The translations under genes were made by a program, and so were the position numbers. The notes under the pieces are model-generated. The model was given only the letters and a program-made list of their open reading frames with translations. It was not told where the DNA came from and ran no database searches. Below, piece after piece: positions 32,512-40,759 of a stretch of 64,000 nucleotides of DNA. The stretch's first letter is position 1; each line of letters begins with the position of its first letter. This DNA is from JAVVEG01 sp032251455 (GTDB lineage Bacteria > Pseudomonadota > Gammaproteobacteria > Pseudomonadales > Pseudohongiellaceae): contig JAVVEG010000008.1 in assembly GCA_032251455.1 (NCBI GenBank), positions 62,001 to 126,000 on the forward strand, in the 5' to 3' direction.

Positions 32512-33485
32512 GCGCTCACCTCCTGTGCAGCAGATCGCTGATGCTCAGCCAGCGCCTGGTCGCCGACCGGGGTCAACATTGCCCGATCATCGGAGTCGTG
32601 CATCGATTCAACCGGCAGCCTGGACGCAACTTTGTAGGCGCCCAGTGCCAGGCGAGCGTTGTCGCGCATGGCGTGCAACTGATCCAGCACGGGGCCTTTG
32701 CAGACTGCGCTCACGTAGCCATCCAGAGCATCTTGAGCGCTTTGGACGGCGCAGGTAAGCAGCTGCAGCACGGGGTCAGAGGTGCCTGCAGAGGGATTTG
32801 CAGGTGGCGGCACTGATGGGACGCTTTGGAGTTTGCGCGGCGCCGGGGCAGTGGCTGTCACAGATGCGTCCCCTGTCAGCGGCAGCGCATAAACCGGCGC
32901 CGGGGCGGGCCCGGCAGACCCGGGCGCTTTCGGCGCGCCGGCAAGCTGCACGATCAGGCCTGCTTTTTTTAAACGGGTGAGGTGGTAGGCTACCGCCGCG
33001 GAGCTGGCGTTCAGGGCGGTGGCCATCTCGATCCGCGTGCAGCATTGATCTGAGAGTAAATCCAGGATGCGCTCGCCCAAGTGGCGTTTTCCCTGAGCTG
33101 TTGCTGGCGCAGGGGCCGGGGAAGCTGGAGCAACGGTATCGGTATCGGTCTGGGCGTCAGTGGCTGACCCATCGCCTGGGTACTTACCGTCCAGGCAAGC
33201 AATGTGTTTCGGTGGCTCTGACCCCTCAAGAAACTGCGCAAGCGTGCCGATGCCAGGCTGGGTCCGCTTCGCGCGGTAAAGACCCTGATTGTCCTTGCTG
33301 ATCTTTCCTGCCGCGCGCAGCTGACCCAACCGGGATGAAAGCACGCCAAAATTGGGGGCGACCTTGGTCCGCTTCCACAAAAACCCAATGTCCACTCCTG
33401 AGGGCGATTCAGCGGCCAGTAGGTCTAGCAGCTCGTTGTCTACAGCGGCCGCAATATCTATAGCAGTGTCTGTATCAGTGCTCAT
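32508..33485 (-). CDS. Early protein with two winged-helix-like domains and a MuB-shared motif
   Basis: A 325-aa protein. An N-terminal winged-helix-like part (FLWKRTKVAPNFGVLSSRLG) is joined to a second one (RIEMATALNASSAAVAYHL, then LKKAGLIVQL) by an Ala/Pro-rich linker. In the linker sits the motif GKYPGDGSATDA, which also occurs in the MuB-like protein. A helical C-terminal region follows. It is probably a DNA-binding regulator, but I recognise no family. Confidence 0.65.
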   Translation of the reverse strand: MSTDTDTAIDIAAAVDNELLDLLAAESPSGVDIGFLWKRTKVAPNFGVLSSRLGQLRAAGKISKDNQGLYRAKRTQPGIGTLAQFLEGSEPPKHIACLDGKYPGDGSATDAQTDTDTVAPASPAPAPATAQGKRHLGERILDLLSDQCCTRIEMATALNASSAAVAYHLTRLKKAGLIVQLAGAPKAPGSAGPAPAPVYALPLTGDASVTATAPAPRKLQSVPSVPPPANPSAGTSDPVLQLLTCAVQSAQDALDGYVSAVCKGPVLDQLHAMRDNARLALGAYKVASRLPVESMHDSDDRAMLTPVGDQALAEHQRSAAQEVSA

Positions 33486-33961
33486 GATGCATCCTCCAAA
33501 TTTGTTTTAGGTTGCGGTGGCTGCTGGTGCGCTTCGATGCGTTGCAGCAGTTTGCCGGGCAGAGCATAGGCAGGCCCGGTATCACCATTGGCTGCTGCGC
33601 CAATTGCGCGAAACGCCTCATCTGCCGGGATAGGCACGCCAAACCATCCAAGGTGGCGCGTGCTCACAATGGCCTCCTCGATGATCAGATCACACACCAC
33701 ACGCTGGGCCGCCTCGACCGGCACCATTGCTTCAGTCGCGATCTGTCTCGTAGTGAGCGGCCTCTGCGCTGCTGACAAACAATCCACTACGGCGCGACGA
33801 TGCCGGTCGTTTTGGGTGTGCGTGCGCATCACTGCATCGGCCAGATCGTAAGTCACTGGGGTAGCCAGATACTGCAGCAGGCTGACATCCAGGCGCTTGA
33901 TCGACAGGGCCGCGTAGCGGTCGGCGTAATAATTCAGCCATTCATCGCTATAGGTTTTCAT
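33482..33961 (-). CDS. Hypothetical early protein, possible winged helix
   Basis: A 159-aa protein. The middle (RRAVVDCLSAAQRPLTTRQI, then ATEAMVPVEAAQRVVCDLI) resembles a winged-helix DNA-binding domain. It overlaps both neighbours by 4 bp. No specific family is recognised. Confidence 0.62.
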   Translation of the reverse strand: MKTYSDEWLNYYADRYAALSIKRLDVSLLQYLATPVTYDLADAVMRTHTQNDRHRRAVVDCLSAAQRPLTTRQIATEAMVPVEAAQRVVCDLIIEEAIVSTRHLGWFGVPIPADEAFRAIGAAANGDTGPAYALPGKLLQRIEAHQQPPQPKTNLEDAS

Positions 33962-34269
33962 ACCAGTCGCTCCCTGCCCGGTTTGTGGGCCTTGTTGACC
34001 AGGCGATACCAGCGTATGACTACGCCATCGACTTCGGTTTCCATCGTCATCCAGACCCCGCGCGCGTCGTAGGCCAGGCGGCGTACATCGCCGCTGAGCA
34101 GCTCAGTGCCTTCGCTGTACAGCACCAGCATCGGCGCACGGTTGGGATGCAGTACCATTGATCGGAGACTGCAGCCGTCCCGGCGCAGGGCGCCGAGCAC
34201 TTTCGTGGCCTGGTTGAACCGGGCAGATAATGTGGTTTTGGGGGACATGTAGGGATCATCAGTAGTCAT
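33958..34269 (-). CDS. Hypothetical early protein
   Basis: A 103-aa mixed alpha/beta protein (LGALRRDGCSLRSMVLHPNR, then DGVVIRWYRLVNKA) in the early operon. No family or motif is recognised. The tight overlaps on both sides support it being real. Confidence 0.6.
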   Translation of the reverse strand: MTTDDPYMSPKTTLSARFNQATKVLGALRRDGCSLRSMVLHPNRAPMLVLYSEGTELLSGDVRRLAYDARGVWMTMETEVDGVVIRWYRLVNKAHKPGRERLV

Positions 34270-34592
34270 ACGCCCCTCCGTTGGTCCGCCATCGCCATGT
34301 AGTCCTGCACTTCGATGTGTGTCGGGCGACGCTCAAGCTCCAGGGTTTGATACACATCCACTTCTGCAGCCGGATTCCACGCGCACGCCTCCAGGAGTTG
34401 CTCGCGCGCTGCCTTGCCGCTTGTGGCGATCACCTCTTCTTCCTCATTCGTGGTCTCAGTTACCGTGTAATGCAGCCGGTACACCTTGAGCTGACTATCG
34501 AGCGGGACCAGTTGCATGATGGGGGTTTGCCCATCAAACAGGTCAGGGTGCAACGGGCCTGGTATCGCCACAAGGTGTGGTGTCTTGCTCAT
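34266..34592 (-). CDS. Hypothetical early protein
   Basis: A 108-aa acidic protein (LKVYRLHYTVTETTNEEEEV, then ATSGKAAREQLLEACAWNPA) directly after the MuB-like gene, overlapping it by 4 bp. No family is recognised. Confidence 0.6.
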   Translation of the reverse strand: MSKTPHLVAIPGPLHPDLFDGQTPIMQLVPLDSQLKVYRLHYTVTETTNEEEEVIATSGKAAREQLLEACAWNPAAEVDVYQTLELERRPTHIEVQDYMAMADQRRGV

Positions 34593-35554
34593 AACTCACC
34601 TCCCAGGTCGCGCCAGGCGGCGACGATGTGTGTGGCTGTCACGGCAGGCTCCCCTTGTCCCTGGGCGAACAATGAGGCCAGCCGCAGCGCTTTGGTCACG
34701 CCACGCAGGGCGCCCGGTTTGCGAGCGATATCCATCAGCACACGCACTTCCTTCTCTCCATCGATCCCCCAGGCGGCGATCAGCGCAGACACATCACCTT
34801 CGCTGGGCCGAGTCAGCCGCACGCGCTTGCCGATGCGACTGAACAGTTGCGCAAACTCGGCTGAGCGCCGCCCACCGGTGAGTCGGGCATACACCAGGTC
34901 ATTACCCAGGATCGCCAGGCCCACGCCGGTGGCATCGTGCAGGGCGCGCAGGGCTTCCAGCGCGCGGGTCGCCAGGTGCTGCGCCTCATCGATCACCAGC
35001 AGCCCGTCGGTGTCTGTCAACCGATCGATCAGATCAGACTCCAGCCGGGCAGCACGGGTGGTGGATGGGCGCATTCCGCAGGCCAGCGCAACCCGCTCCA
35101 GGCACGGGCCCAGGGCGTTGGTCGCGGCGGTCATTGTGGCAACCCAGACGTTCGGGTGCAGCGCAGCATAGCGGCGCGCGCCTTGGGTCTTGCCGATGCC
35201 GGCGCCCCCGTAAACCAGGCTGATATCGCCTGACATCTGGGCGTATTGGAGTCCTGCCAGCACGCGGCGCGCAGTGGGGGTTTCCACCCACGCCGGGGCG
35301 CTGGGCATAGACGCATCCAGTTTGGCGCGTTGCGCCTTGGCATCGAGCCAGCGCAGCACGCGGGCGTCAGTAGCCGACCCATCACCTGGGTACTTGCCTG
35401 CCAGCCACTGCGACAACGCGGCGGCGGATATGCCGATCTCGGTGGCGGCTTTGGTCTGCGACAGACTGCCGGTGTCCATGACGGCGCGCACTCTCTCGCG
35501 CAGCTCGGATTCTTCTGACAATCCGTGCATCGCGATGACATTTGCTTCAACCAT
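34589..35554 (-). CDS. Transposition target-DNA activator B (MuB-like AAA ATPase)
   Basis: A 321-aa AAA+ ATPase that should bind target DNA, deliver it to the transposase and give target immunity. An N-terminal HTH (LSQTKAATEIGISAAALSQW) is followed by the motif GKYPGDGSATDA, Walker A GGAGIGKT, Walker B LLVIDEAQ and a C-terminal helical part. ATG 35554 has AAGGAG upstream. It follows the transposase gene with a 92-bp gap that holds a hairpin. Confidence 0.93.
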   Translation of the reverse strand: MVEANVIAMHGLSEESELRERVRAVMDTGSLSQTKAATEIGISAAALSQWLAGKYPGDGSATDARVLRWLDAKAQRAKLDASMPSAPAWVETPTARRVLAGLQYAQMSGDISLVYGGAGIGKTQGARRYAALHPNVWVATMTAATNALGPCLERVALACGMRPSTTRAARLESDLIDRLTDTDGLLVIDEAQHLATRALEALRALHDATGVGLAILGNDLVYARLTGGRRSAEFAQLFSRIGKRVRLTRPSEGDVSALIAAWGIDGEKEVRVLMDIARKPGALRGVTKALRLASLFAQGQGEPAVTATHIVAAWRDLGGEL

Positions 35555-35602
35555 GCTATACTCTCCTTTCTTTGTGATGCTGCTTCTGCAGCTGTTGTTA
35601 AG

Positions 35603-35634
35603 GCCCGGCAAGCCTCACTTGCCGGGCTTTTTTT
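35603..35634 (+). terminator. Plus-strand intrinsic terminator between A and B
   Basis: GCCCGGCAAG and CTTGCCGGGC form a perfect 10-bp stem with a 5-nt loop, followed by TTTTTTT on the plus strand. The genes on both sides are transcribed on the minus strand, so it faces against them. On the minus strand the hairpin has no T-run. Confidence 0.85.
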
Positions 35635-35646
35635 GTGCTCGGTTAT

Positions 35647-37626
35647 TCAATCGCCTGCCAGTGGCGAGCTGCGCACTGGCAGCGACAGGATGAAATCATC
35701 CCCGCCGATCGACAGACTCTCATCTCGCGCCAGGGCATCACCCGCTGCGCGGCGATGACGGAAATCAAACTGCTCGGCGCCGGCTTTGGGTGGCTCTGGT
35801 ACGGGCGGGGCAGGCAGCTGCTGCGCGACTTGCAGGGCGCTCATCACCCCTTCGTTTTTCGCCATTTGCTTTTTCGCTTTAACCCACTCGCGCTTCTGGC
35901 GGTTGTACTGTCTGCCGGCATCCTGGTCACCGAACCCGGCACTCATCGTGCACTCAGCCACTGCGATGTATCGCCCATCAAGGCTGTAGGCATGCACTTC
36001 TTCGTGGAGCTTGTCGGGGTCGAATCGGATCACGACTTTCTGGCCGATGTACTCTGCCAGGGCGTCACAGGCGTAGCGGTTACGGCCGATATCACTAGCG
36101 CTGCCGGCGTCCAGGGCGACGCTGCCGTCTTTGGCTACGCGCACAGCTTCGGCTGTCAACATCCACAGCTGGCGCTGGGCGGCAGTGGCCTTGCGGATGA
36201 CAGCGCGCCCATACGACTGCTCAAACACCTGGTCAAAAGACAGCACGCCATGCGCCATCTCGCTCCGGCGCTTGGTGGTGGCGTTCCAGCTGGCCACGCC
36301 TTGGGCCAGGATTTGCAGGAAAAGCTCGATCGGCACGGCGCGCTCGCCATAGTTATCTGGTTTGTCGATAGGACTGGTGCCGGTGTAGGCGCCAGCCAGA
36401 GCCGGGTGCCTGTCGACGTACTCACCTATCCCGCCGATGCCGAAGGCGCGCTCCACGGGTTTGGCCTGGCCATGCCCCTTGCCGGCCTGCACAGAGGTCC
36501 AATGCACCTTGACGCCGAGTTTGGGGAAAAGGCCCATCGGGTCGTCAGCCTGCACTTTGAAGCGGTAGCGGTTGGGCACCCCGCCGGTCAGCCACTTATT
36601 GGCGGCGGCGCGGGTGTTGTCGATAGTGGCATGCTTGGGGATCCCGTACTGCTCGATCAACCGGCCCAGGGCGCGGCGGATCATGTCCGAGTGCTCGGTT
36701 TCGTCAGTCTCGTAAGCGAGCATCTTGCGGCTGTGAATATCCTGCCAGAACCAGGTCTTGGGACGGGCAATTTTGCCGTCCGGCCAGCGGACCATGACGT
36801 TGTGCATATAGCCGTCGCCGTTGATCCACTCCAGCGCATGCAACTCACACACGCGGCGCTGCATGGCTGGGTACATGGCGAGCAGGCCTGCCTCGCCCTC
36901 ACGTTTCAGAATCTTGATCCAGGCGGGTAGTCGCTTTATGCGCCGCTTAATCGTGTTGACGCTGGGCACAATCCAGCCGTGCTCCTGGGCCGCTGCCTGC
37001 AGCCGGCGATAGCAGGCGCTGAGACCAGGCTTTTCGGGGCGCAAGTAGTCGCCTTTAATGAACTCCCAGGCAGCACCTGAGAGCTCGACCTGTTTGGTGC
37101 GGCCAATATGGGAAGGGGTAAGCGCAGGCAGCCAGTCGTCCGGATCATATTGCTTCAACCCAGGGCGGCCAGGCTTGCCGTGCCAGTTGTCGCGTATAGT
37201 GCGCCAGGACCAGGGTGAGTCAGCGGCAGCAGATGCGACAGCTTCATGTTGTGGATGCCCCGCATCCAACAGAGCTTTCAGCGCAATGAATACCTGCAGC
37301 TTGGCCTCGGCATGCGCTTTCTGCTTGGCCGTCTTTGCTGCAAAATGCGCCCATAACTCATCCCGATCATACGATACGGGGCCGTCAGAGCGCGGCAGCT
37401 CCATCGCGCCGCTGCGGATATCACGCAGGATCAATGCTCGCTGGGCGGCAAGCGGCAGGCCGCTCAATGCGTACTCCCAGCCCTTGCCTTCGGTCCGCTT
37501 GCGGCGGGGATAGTCGCCGCGATCACCTGCCAATGTGAGCCCTCGGTCTGTCGCAGGCAGCCCTGGCAAACCCGCCAGAGCGGTGGCGGGATACCAGCGC
37601 TCGTCATCCGTAATGGTTTTTGTCAT
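35647..37626 (-). CDS. Phage transposase A (MuA-like DDE recombinase)
   Basis: A 659-aa Mu-type transposase that cuts the phage ends and joins them to target DNA in integration and replicative transposition. The N-terminal about 70 residues and the region to residue 250 are DNA-binding helices. The catalytic triad is Asp271 (INGDG), Asp336 (TIDNTR) and Glu392 (KPVERAF), almost the same numbers as MuA. The C-terminal part should contact B. The start overlaps the stop of the gene before it (ATGA). All catalytic residues are present. Confidence 0.96.
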   Translation of the reverse strand: MTKTITDDERWYPATALAGLPGLPATDRGLTLAGDRGDYPRRKRTEGKGWEYALSGLPLAAQRALILRDIRSGAMELPRSDGPVSYDRDELWAHFAAKTAKQKAHAEAKLQVFIALKALLDAGHPQHEAVASAAADSPWSWRTIRDNWHGKPGRPGLKQYDPDDWLPALTPSHIGRTKQVELSGAAWEFIKGDYLRPEKPGLSACYRRLQAAAQEHGWIVPSVNTIKRRIKRLPAWIKILKREGEAGLLAMYPAMQRRVCELHALEWINGDGYMHNVMVRWPDGKIARPKTWFWQDIHSRKMLAYETDETEHSDMIRRALGRLIEQYGIPKHATIDNTRAAANKWLTGGVPNRYRFKVQADDPMGLFPKLGVKVHWTSVQAGKGHGQAKPVERAFGIGGIGEYVDRHPALAGAYTGTSPIDKPDNYGERAVPIELFLQILAQGVASWNATTKRRSEMAHGVLSFDQVFEQSYGRAVIRKATAAQRQLWMLTAEAVRVAKDGSVALDAGSASDIGRNRYACDALAEYIGQKVVIRFDPDKLHEEVHAYSLDGRYIAVAECTMSAGFGDQDAGRQYNRQKREWVKAKKQMAKNEGVMSALQVAQQLPAPPVPEPPKAGAEQFDFRHRRAAGDALARDESLSIGGDDFILSLPVRSSPLAGD

Positions 37627-38105
37627 TCTTCATCTTCCTCAAACAGGTTAAGCTCCGGTGTCAGTGTCTTACCGACATTGGCGCGGTGCCCGGCGATATC
37701 GCTCATAGTTCGATTCAGTGCAGCCATCGTTGCGTCAGCCTCGGCATCGCCGCGGTAGAAGCGGGCAAGCAGGTTGACTGCCTCGTTGAAGCCAGTCTGC
37801 AGCGCCAACAGATCAGCATCCTTGGCGGGCGTGCCGGCAGGGATATTGATCAGCAGCTTGTGCGCGCTGGTGGCAATGTATTGGGTGACAAAGTGGGCGC
37901 CCGTGGCGTGCTCATAGGGACGGATCAGAATAGCTGGCAGCTTGCCGCTTTCCAGCCACTTGTACAGCACCCACTTGCTGGGCAATCCCATCAGATCGGC
38001 AACCCGATCCACTGACAGGTTGCGCTTCTCGCGCCCGTATTCCAGGCACAGCTCCATCGCGTGCCGCAGCGAGCTGGGAGCGACCCGGTTCCAATTACGG
38101 CGCAT
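37623..38105 (-). CDS. Small early DNA-binding-like protein before transposase
   Basis: A 160-aa protein between ner and A. The segment NLSVDRVADLMGLPSKWVLY followed by KWLESGKLPA looks like a helix-turn-helix, so it may be a regulator. Start ATG 38105 is chosen for GAGG 10 bp upstream; the longer frame lacks a site. Related proteins occur in this place in other Mu-like phages, but the function is not known. Confidence 0.7.
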   Translation of the reverse strand: MRRNWNRVAPSSLRHAMELCLEYGREKRNLSVDRVADLMGLPSKWVLYKWLESGKLPAILIRPYEHATGAHFVTQYIATSAHKLLINIPAGTPAKDADLLALQTGFNEAVNLLARFYRGDAEADATMAALNRTMSDIAGHRANVGKTLTPELNLFEEDEE

Positions 38106-38204
38106 GATTGGATGCCTCGTTAAAAGCAGCGTCCAAAATGACTGAGGCATTGCTCTCGCCACACAAGCCGGTTCCGTTTAAGATGGCGGCAAAATGAAGG
38201 AGGG

Positions 38205-38474
38205 TCATGCAGTCCTCCTTTTTGCGAGCTGTTCGGCACTGTTTGTATCCGGGTACCGACTGGGCCAGATCTTTTCAGGAGGGACGCCGATGGCTTCAGC
38301 GATGAGGCGTTGGGCTTTCGGCCAGGGCCCGGCCAGTGCGCGGCATAAACTGTTGGGGCTGGCGTAGCCGTGGTGCAGTGACAGCCGGCGCGTGGACCAG
38401 CCGGCTTTGTGGAGTGCCGCGACAATATCAGCGCGGTGCCAGTCTTTCTTTTTACGGGGTTTTTTTGCGGCCAT
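38205..38474 (-). CDS. Ner-like early negative regulator
   Basis: An 89-aa protein of the Ner/Nlp family. DWHRADIVAALHKAGWSTRR, then LSLHHGYASPNSLCRAL and EAIGVPPEKIWPSRY are characteristic of Mu Ner, which turns down early and repressor promoters. Start ATG 38474 has AGAGGA about 9 bp upstream, which excludes the longer frame reaching 38522. Confidence 0.93.
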   Translation of the reverse strand: MAAKKPRKKKDWHRADIVAALHKAGWSTRRLSLHHGYASPNSLCRALAGPWPKAQRLIAEAIGVPPEKIWPSRYPDTNSAEQLAKRRTA

Positions 38475-38510
38475 GCAGAAAGTCCTCTTTTTTTGGGGTT
38501 GTAGGTATCT

Positions 38511-38559
38511 ATATGACACCAATCTATTACAAATATGACATGCTAGTCAAACAAATATG
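38511..38559. promoter_or_regulatory. Early promoter and operator array between ner and repressor
   Basis: ATATGACA at 38511 and 38533, and ATATGTGA at 38555, are spaced exactly 22 bp in head-to-tail order. On the minus strand TTTGAC (38546-38551) and TAATAG (38524-38529), 16 bp apart, lie within the array and point to ner and A. A plus-strand TATACT (38608-38613) could serve the repressor. Repressor or Ner binding is inferred. Confidence 0.65.
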
Positions 38560-38616
38560 TGAGTTCTGTTTCTCAAAGCTCGCATATTGGCTATTAAAAT
38601 TAGGTAATATACTGAT

Positions 38617-39348
38617 ATGCATAACAAAAAAACAGAATCAGAACTAAATGTTGATAGTAGCAACTCAGTTCCTATTCTTACTCATGGAATCGGAACTCGC
38701 ATTAATGCGATTACATCCCAAATCAATGGGGGTAAAAGGCAGCTGGCAAAGCAGATCGGTTTATCTGAGGCGCAGCTGCATCGCATTATTGCGGGACAAA
38801 GCCAGACCAGGATTGAAACCATTGTGTCCATCGCTAAGGTCGCCGGAGTATCAATAGAATGGCTGGCTACTGGCGAAGGCCCAATGAGGCCGCAGCCAGC
38901 GGATGTAGCTGCTGGCGGGCAACCCAGTGGTGGTACTGCTGCAGAGGTGTTTGATCGGATAGAGGCGTTGCTTGAAGCGGTGGATGAAGTGCCTGTCTCG
39001 CATGACGCACTAAGCAAGAGCCCCGAATTACAAGGCGCTCACAGGGATTTGCAACGCTTGGCCGCTGATCAATCGCTCCAGGCAAACCAGCGAGCTCGCG
39101 CTGATATGATGCTGCGTGTCGCCTTTGGTGATAGCCAGGCAGATGCCAGGTATGAAGCCCGAGTGCATGACACATTCAGCAAGTTGCGACAAGCGGACGA
39201 CACCGTTAAACGCACCTGCAGCCTGGTCGACTACACACCCTCTCCGATGCTAAGATCGACCATTGTTGCCCTGGTGGCAGAGGGCATGACCGACACCCAA
39301 CTGTACCAGCTGCTCGCAACATTGAAGGCCGACAGAGGGGGTCTTTAA
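38617..39348 (+). CDS. Phage repressor (c-like, XRE-type HTH)
   Basis: A 243-aa protein divergent from the early operon. The N-terminal HTH is SQINGGKRQLAKQIGLSEAQ, then LHRIIAGQSQTRIETIVS. The remaining part is helical and has no LexA/CI-type peptidase motif, so induction is probably not by RecA-stimulated cleavage. It should keep the prophage silent by binding the operators at 38511-38559. The stop is followed by two TTAAACG repeats. Confidence 0.85.
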   Translation: MHNKKTESELNVDSSNSVPILTHGIGTRINAITSQINGGKRQLAKQIGLSEAQLHRIIAGQSQTRIETIVSIAKVAGVSIEWLATGEGPMRPQPADVAAGGQPSGGTAAEVFDRIEALLEAVDEVPVSHDALSKSPELQGAHRDLQRLAADQSLQANQRARADMMLRVAFGDSQADARYEARVHDTFSKLRQADDTVKRTCSLVDYTPSPMLRSTIVALVAEGMTDTQLYQLLATLKADRGGL

Positions 39349-39430
39349 ACGCGTTTTAAACGGTTGTTGCTGCTACTGGGATATTCGCGTGTCAATTGGC
39401 AAAAACGGCTGTTTTTTGCAAAAAGGCTGT
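39349..39430. other. Region after repressor, no gene
   Basis: It contains the TTAAACG copy at 39356 and two T-runs inside GGCTGTTTTTT repeats. A hairpin (GCAAAAAC/GTTTTTTGC) near 39398-39420 could end repressor transcription. No gene is visible between the repressor and the phage end. Confidence 0.4.
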
Positions 39431-39566
39431 TTTTTCGCGATTCCAAAATTCTGCCGTGTTTCGCCCGCCTTGCCCGCTTAAGCTATTGATACTTAGCTCA
39501 AAACTGATCGGCATTGCTCACCATTGCGCGGATCCGTGGTTTTCGCATATCTAGTGGTTGCGCACA
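39431..39566. promoter_or_regulatory. Phage left end with three MuA-type binding sites
   Basis: Reading inward from 39566, the end begins TGTGCGCAACCACTAG with a GCGAA core at 39546-39542 (bases 21-25, as at the other end). Further GCGAA cores lie at 39465-39461 and 39439-39435. This resembles the spread L1, L2 and L3 sites of Mu. Two GGCTGTTTTTT repeats also lie nearby, at 39407-39440. Confidence 0.65.
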
Positions 39567-39571
39567 GCCAG
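39567..39571. repeat. Target-site duplication, right copy (GCCAG)
   Basis: It follows the CA of the phage terminus and matches the copy at 4695-4699. Confidence 0.93.
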
Positions 39572-40573
39572 TCCGGATTGATAACGGCCCACAGAAGGAG
39601 CAAGCATTCCAGCTTGCTGAAAATACGCTTCGGCTAACTCAAAAAAACCTGCATTGAGTCCCAGCTCCGCCAACATACCCAGCGCTGAAGCTGTAGTCAT
39701 GTCCTCTGGCCTTGCGAGCATGGGTTGCGGACTGATGGTAACCGACAGGCTCTCAGGATTTCTGTTCTCAAGTTGAAGATACCTGATGTATTCCGCAGCC
39801 AACCGATTGAGTGAAACCGGAAATCCCCGATCGAACGCATATCTGCCCCGGCGTTGTTCGGCCAGGAGGGCCAGATAATTCTGCAAACCTTCCCGATAAT
39901 CCCGAAACCCGTCCTGCTGATGGGCGTGCAACAGAAAATGCAGAAGCATGGCGGCCTTGGCATTGGCCACCTGAACAAGCAACGGGGAGGCGAGCCCGGA
40001 ATTATCAAAAAGCAGGACTTCCAGGGGCATTGCAGTATCGATTTGTGTCGCGGTGCGCACTCTTGCCATCGAAAGCTGTTGCAGTGTTGGCGTGTCGGTA
40101 TCCAAGCGCAAGCGGCTCAGATACTCTGCCATGCCTTCTTCATACCAGCGTGGGTCATGCAGACCAGAGCCATTATTGATGAATTGGTGCGCAAGCTCAT
40201 GCAAGCCCTGCCTGATCGATCCAGGCTGATTGAGTATTGCCAGATAATTCCCCCGGGGCGAAGGATAGAGCACGGCCTCGGCAGTTTCCGGGGCAAACCG
40301 ATGCAGCGCTGCCTGGGTTTCAAACAGATATACATAGGTTGGCACCGCCAAATCGCTTGTTGAAATCAACTCTTCAACGGCAGCCTTCCAGGTACCCAAC
40401 TGCACAGCCAACGCGGTGGTTTGCTCATCATCCAATTGACTGAGAAAGATGAAGCCATTTGCATTGAGTTTGCGCCAGCCTTCTCCATGCATCGATCCTT
40501 CATTACTTTGGCCCAATGCAGGGGGTTGAATCAGGTAGGAACAAAGTATCAGTATCCACCCTATTTTATGCAT
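39567..40573 (-). pseudogene. 5' part of prophage-split HExxH peptidase/TPR gene
   Basis: The N-terminal 335 codons of a secreted metallopeptidase. A signal peptide (ILILCSYLIQPPALGQ) is followed by the zinc motif HELAHQF (His125, Glu126, His129) and WYEEGMAEYLS, which supplies the third ligand as in DUF1570-type gluzincins. The TPR region begins near residue 300 and continues in the other fragment at 4181-4699. The frame now runs five codons into the phage (VRNH, stop). If expressed it gives a protein without most of its TPRs. Confidence 0.88.
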
Positions 40574-40759
40574 TACTCACCTGCCACATGAAAATATTCA
40601 GGAAGCAACCGTATTCAAGCAAAAACCCTGTGCTCGTTTGATCTTGACTGACAATGTAACCCGGACCGGCCTTGTTCAGCAAGGCTCAGCACATTAGGCT
40701 CAGTACGCACGCCATTGCCTGTTGTACTGATTCACTGAATCACCTGCCTGAGCTCGTAT
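40574..40759. other. Intergenic region between ETF-QO and the split peptidase
   Basis: The 186 bp hold no gene. They should carry the promoter of the split peptidase operon. Short inverted pieces (GGTTCAGC-type near 40675-40690 and CTGATTCACTGAATCA near 40727-40742) are visible, but no clear promoter or terminator can be named. Confidence 0.4.

Larger units (their letters stand above)
4700..39566 (-). mobile_element. Mu-type prophage with Mu-like head and P2-like tail, apparently complete
   Basis: The element spans 34,867 bp and lies in reverse, with the repressor/transposase end at 39566 and the fibre end at 4700. Both termini share TGT at bases 1-3, CCAC at bases 10-13 and GCGAA at bases 21-25, counted inward, and each ends in TG/CA as in Mu. 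It encodes a DDE transposase, a MuB ATPase, Ner, Gam, GemA, a Mor activator, Mu gp25-gp30-like packaging and portal proteins, G, I, T and gp35-37-like proteins. The contractile tail is of P2 type. No invertase, mom/com or restriction genes were seen. All phage frames look intact, so induction is plausible. Confidence 0.96.

Noticed and set aside
35635..36930. A 431-codon plus-strand frame.
   Set aside because: It is antisense to the transposase, whose catalytic triad is intact on the minus strand.
4733..39560. GGTTG at 4733-4737 and 39556-39560 as the target-site duplication.
   Set aside because: The joined host gene would be out of frame and stop quickly, and the phage ends would not be TG/CA. 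GCCAG gives a perfect frame and matched ends.
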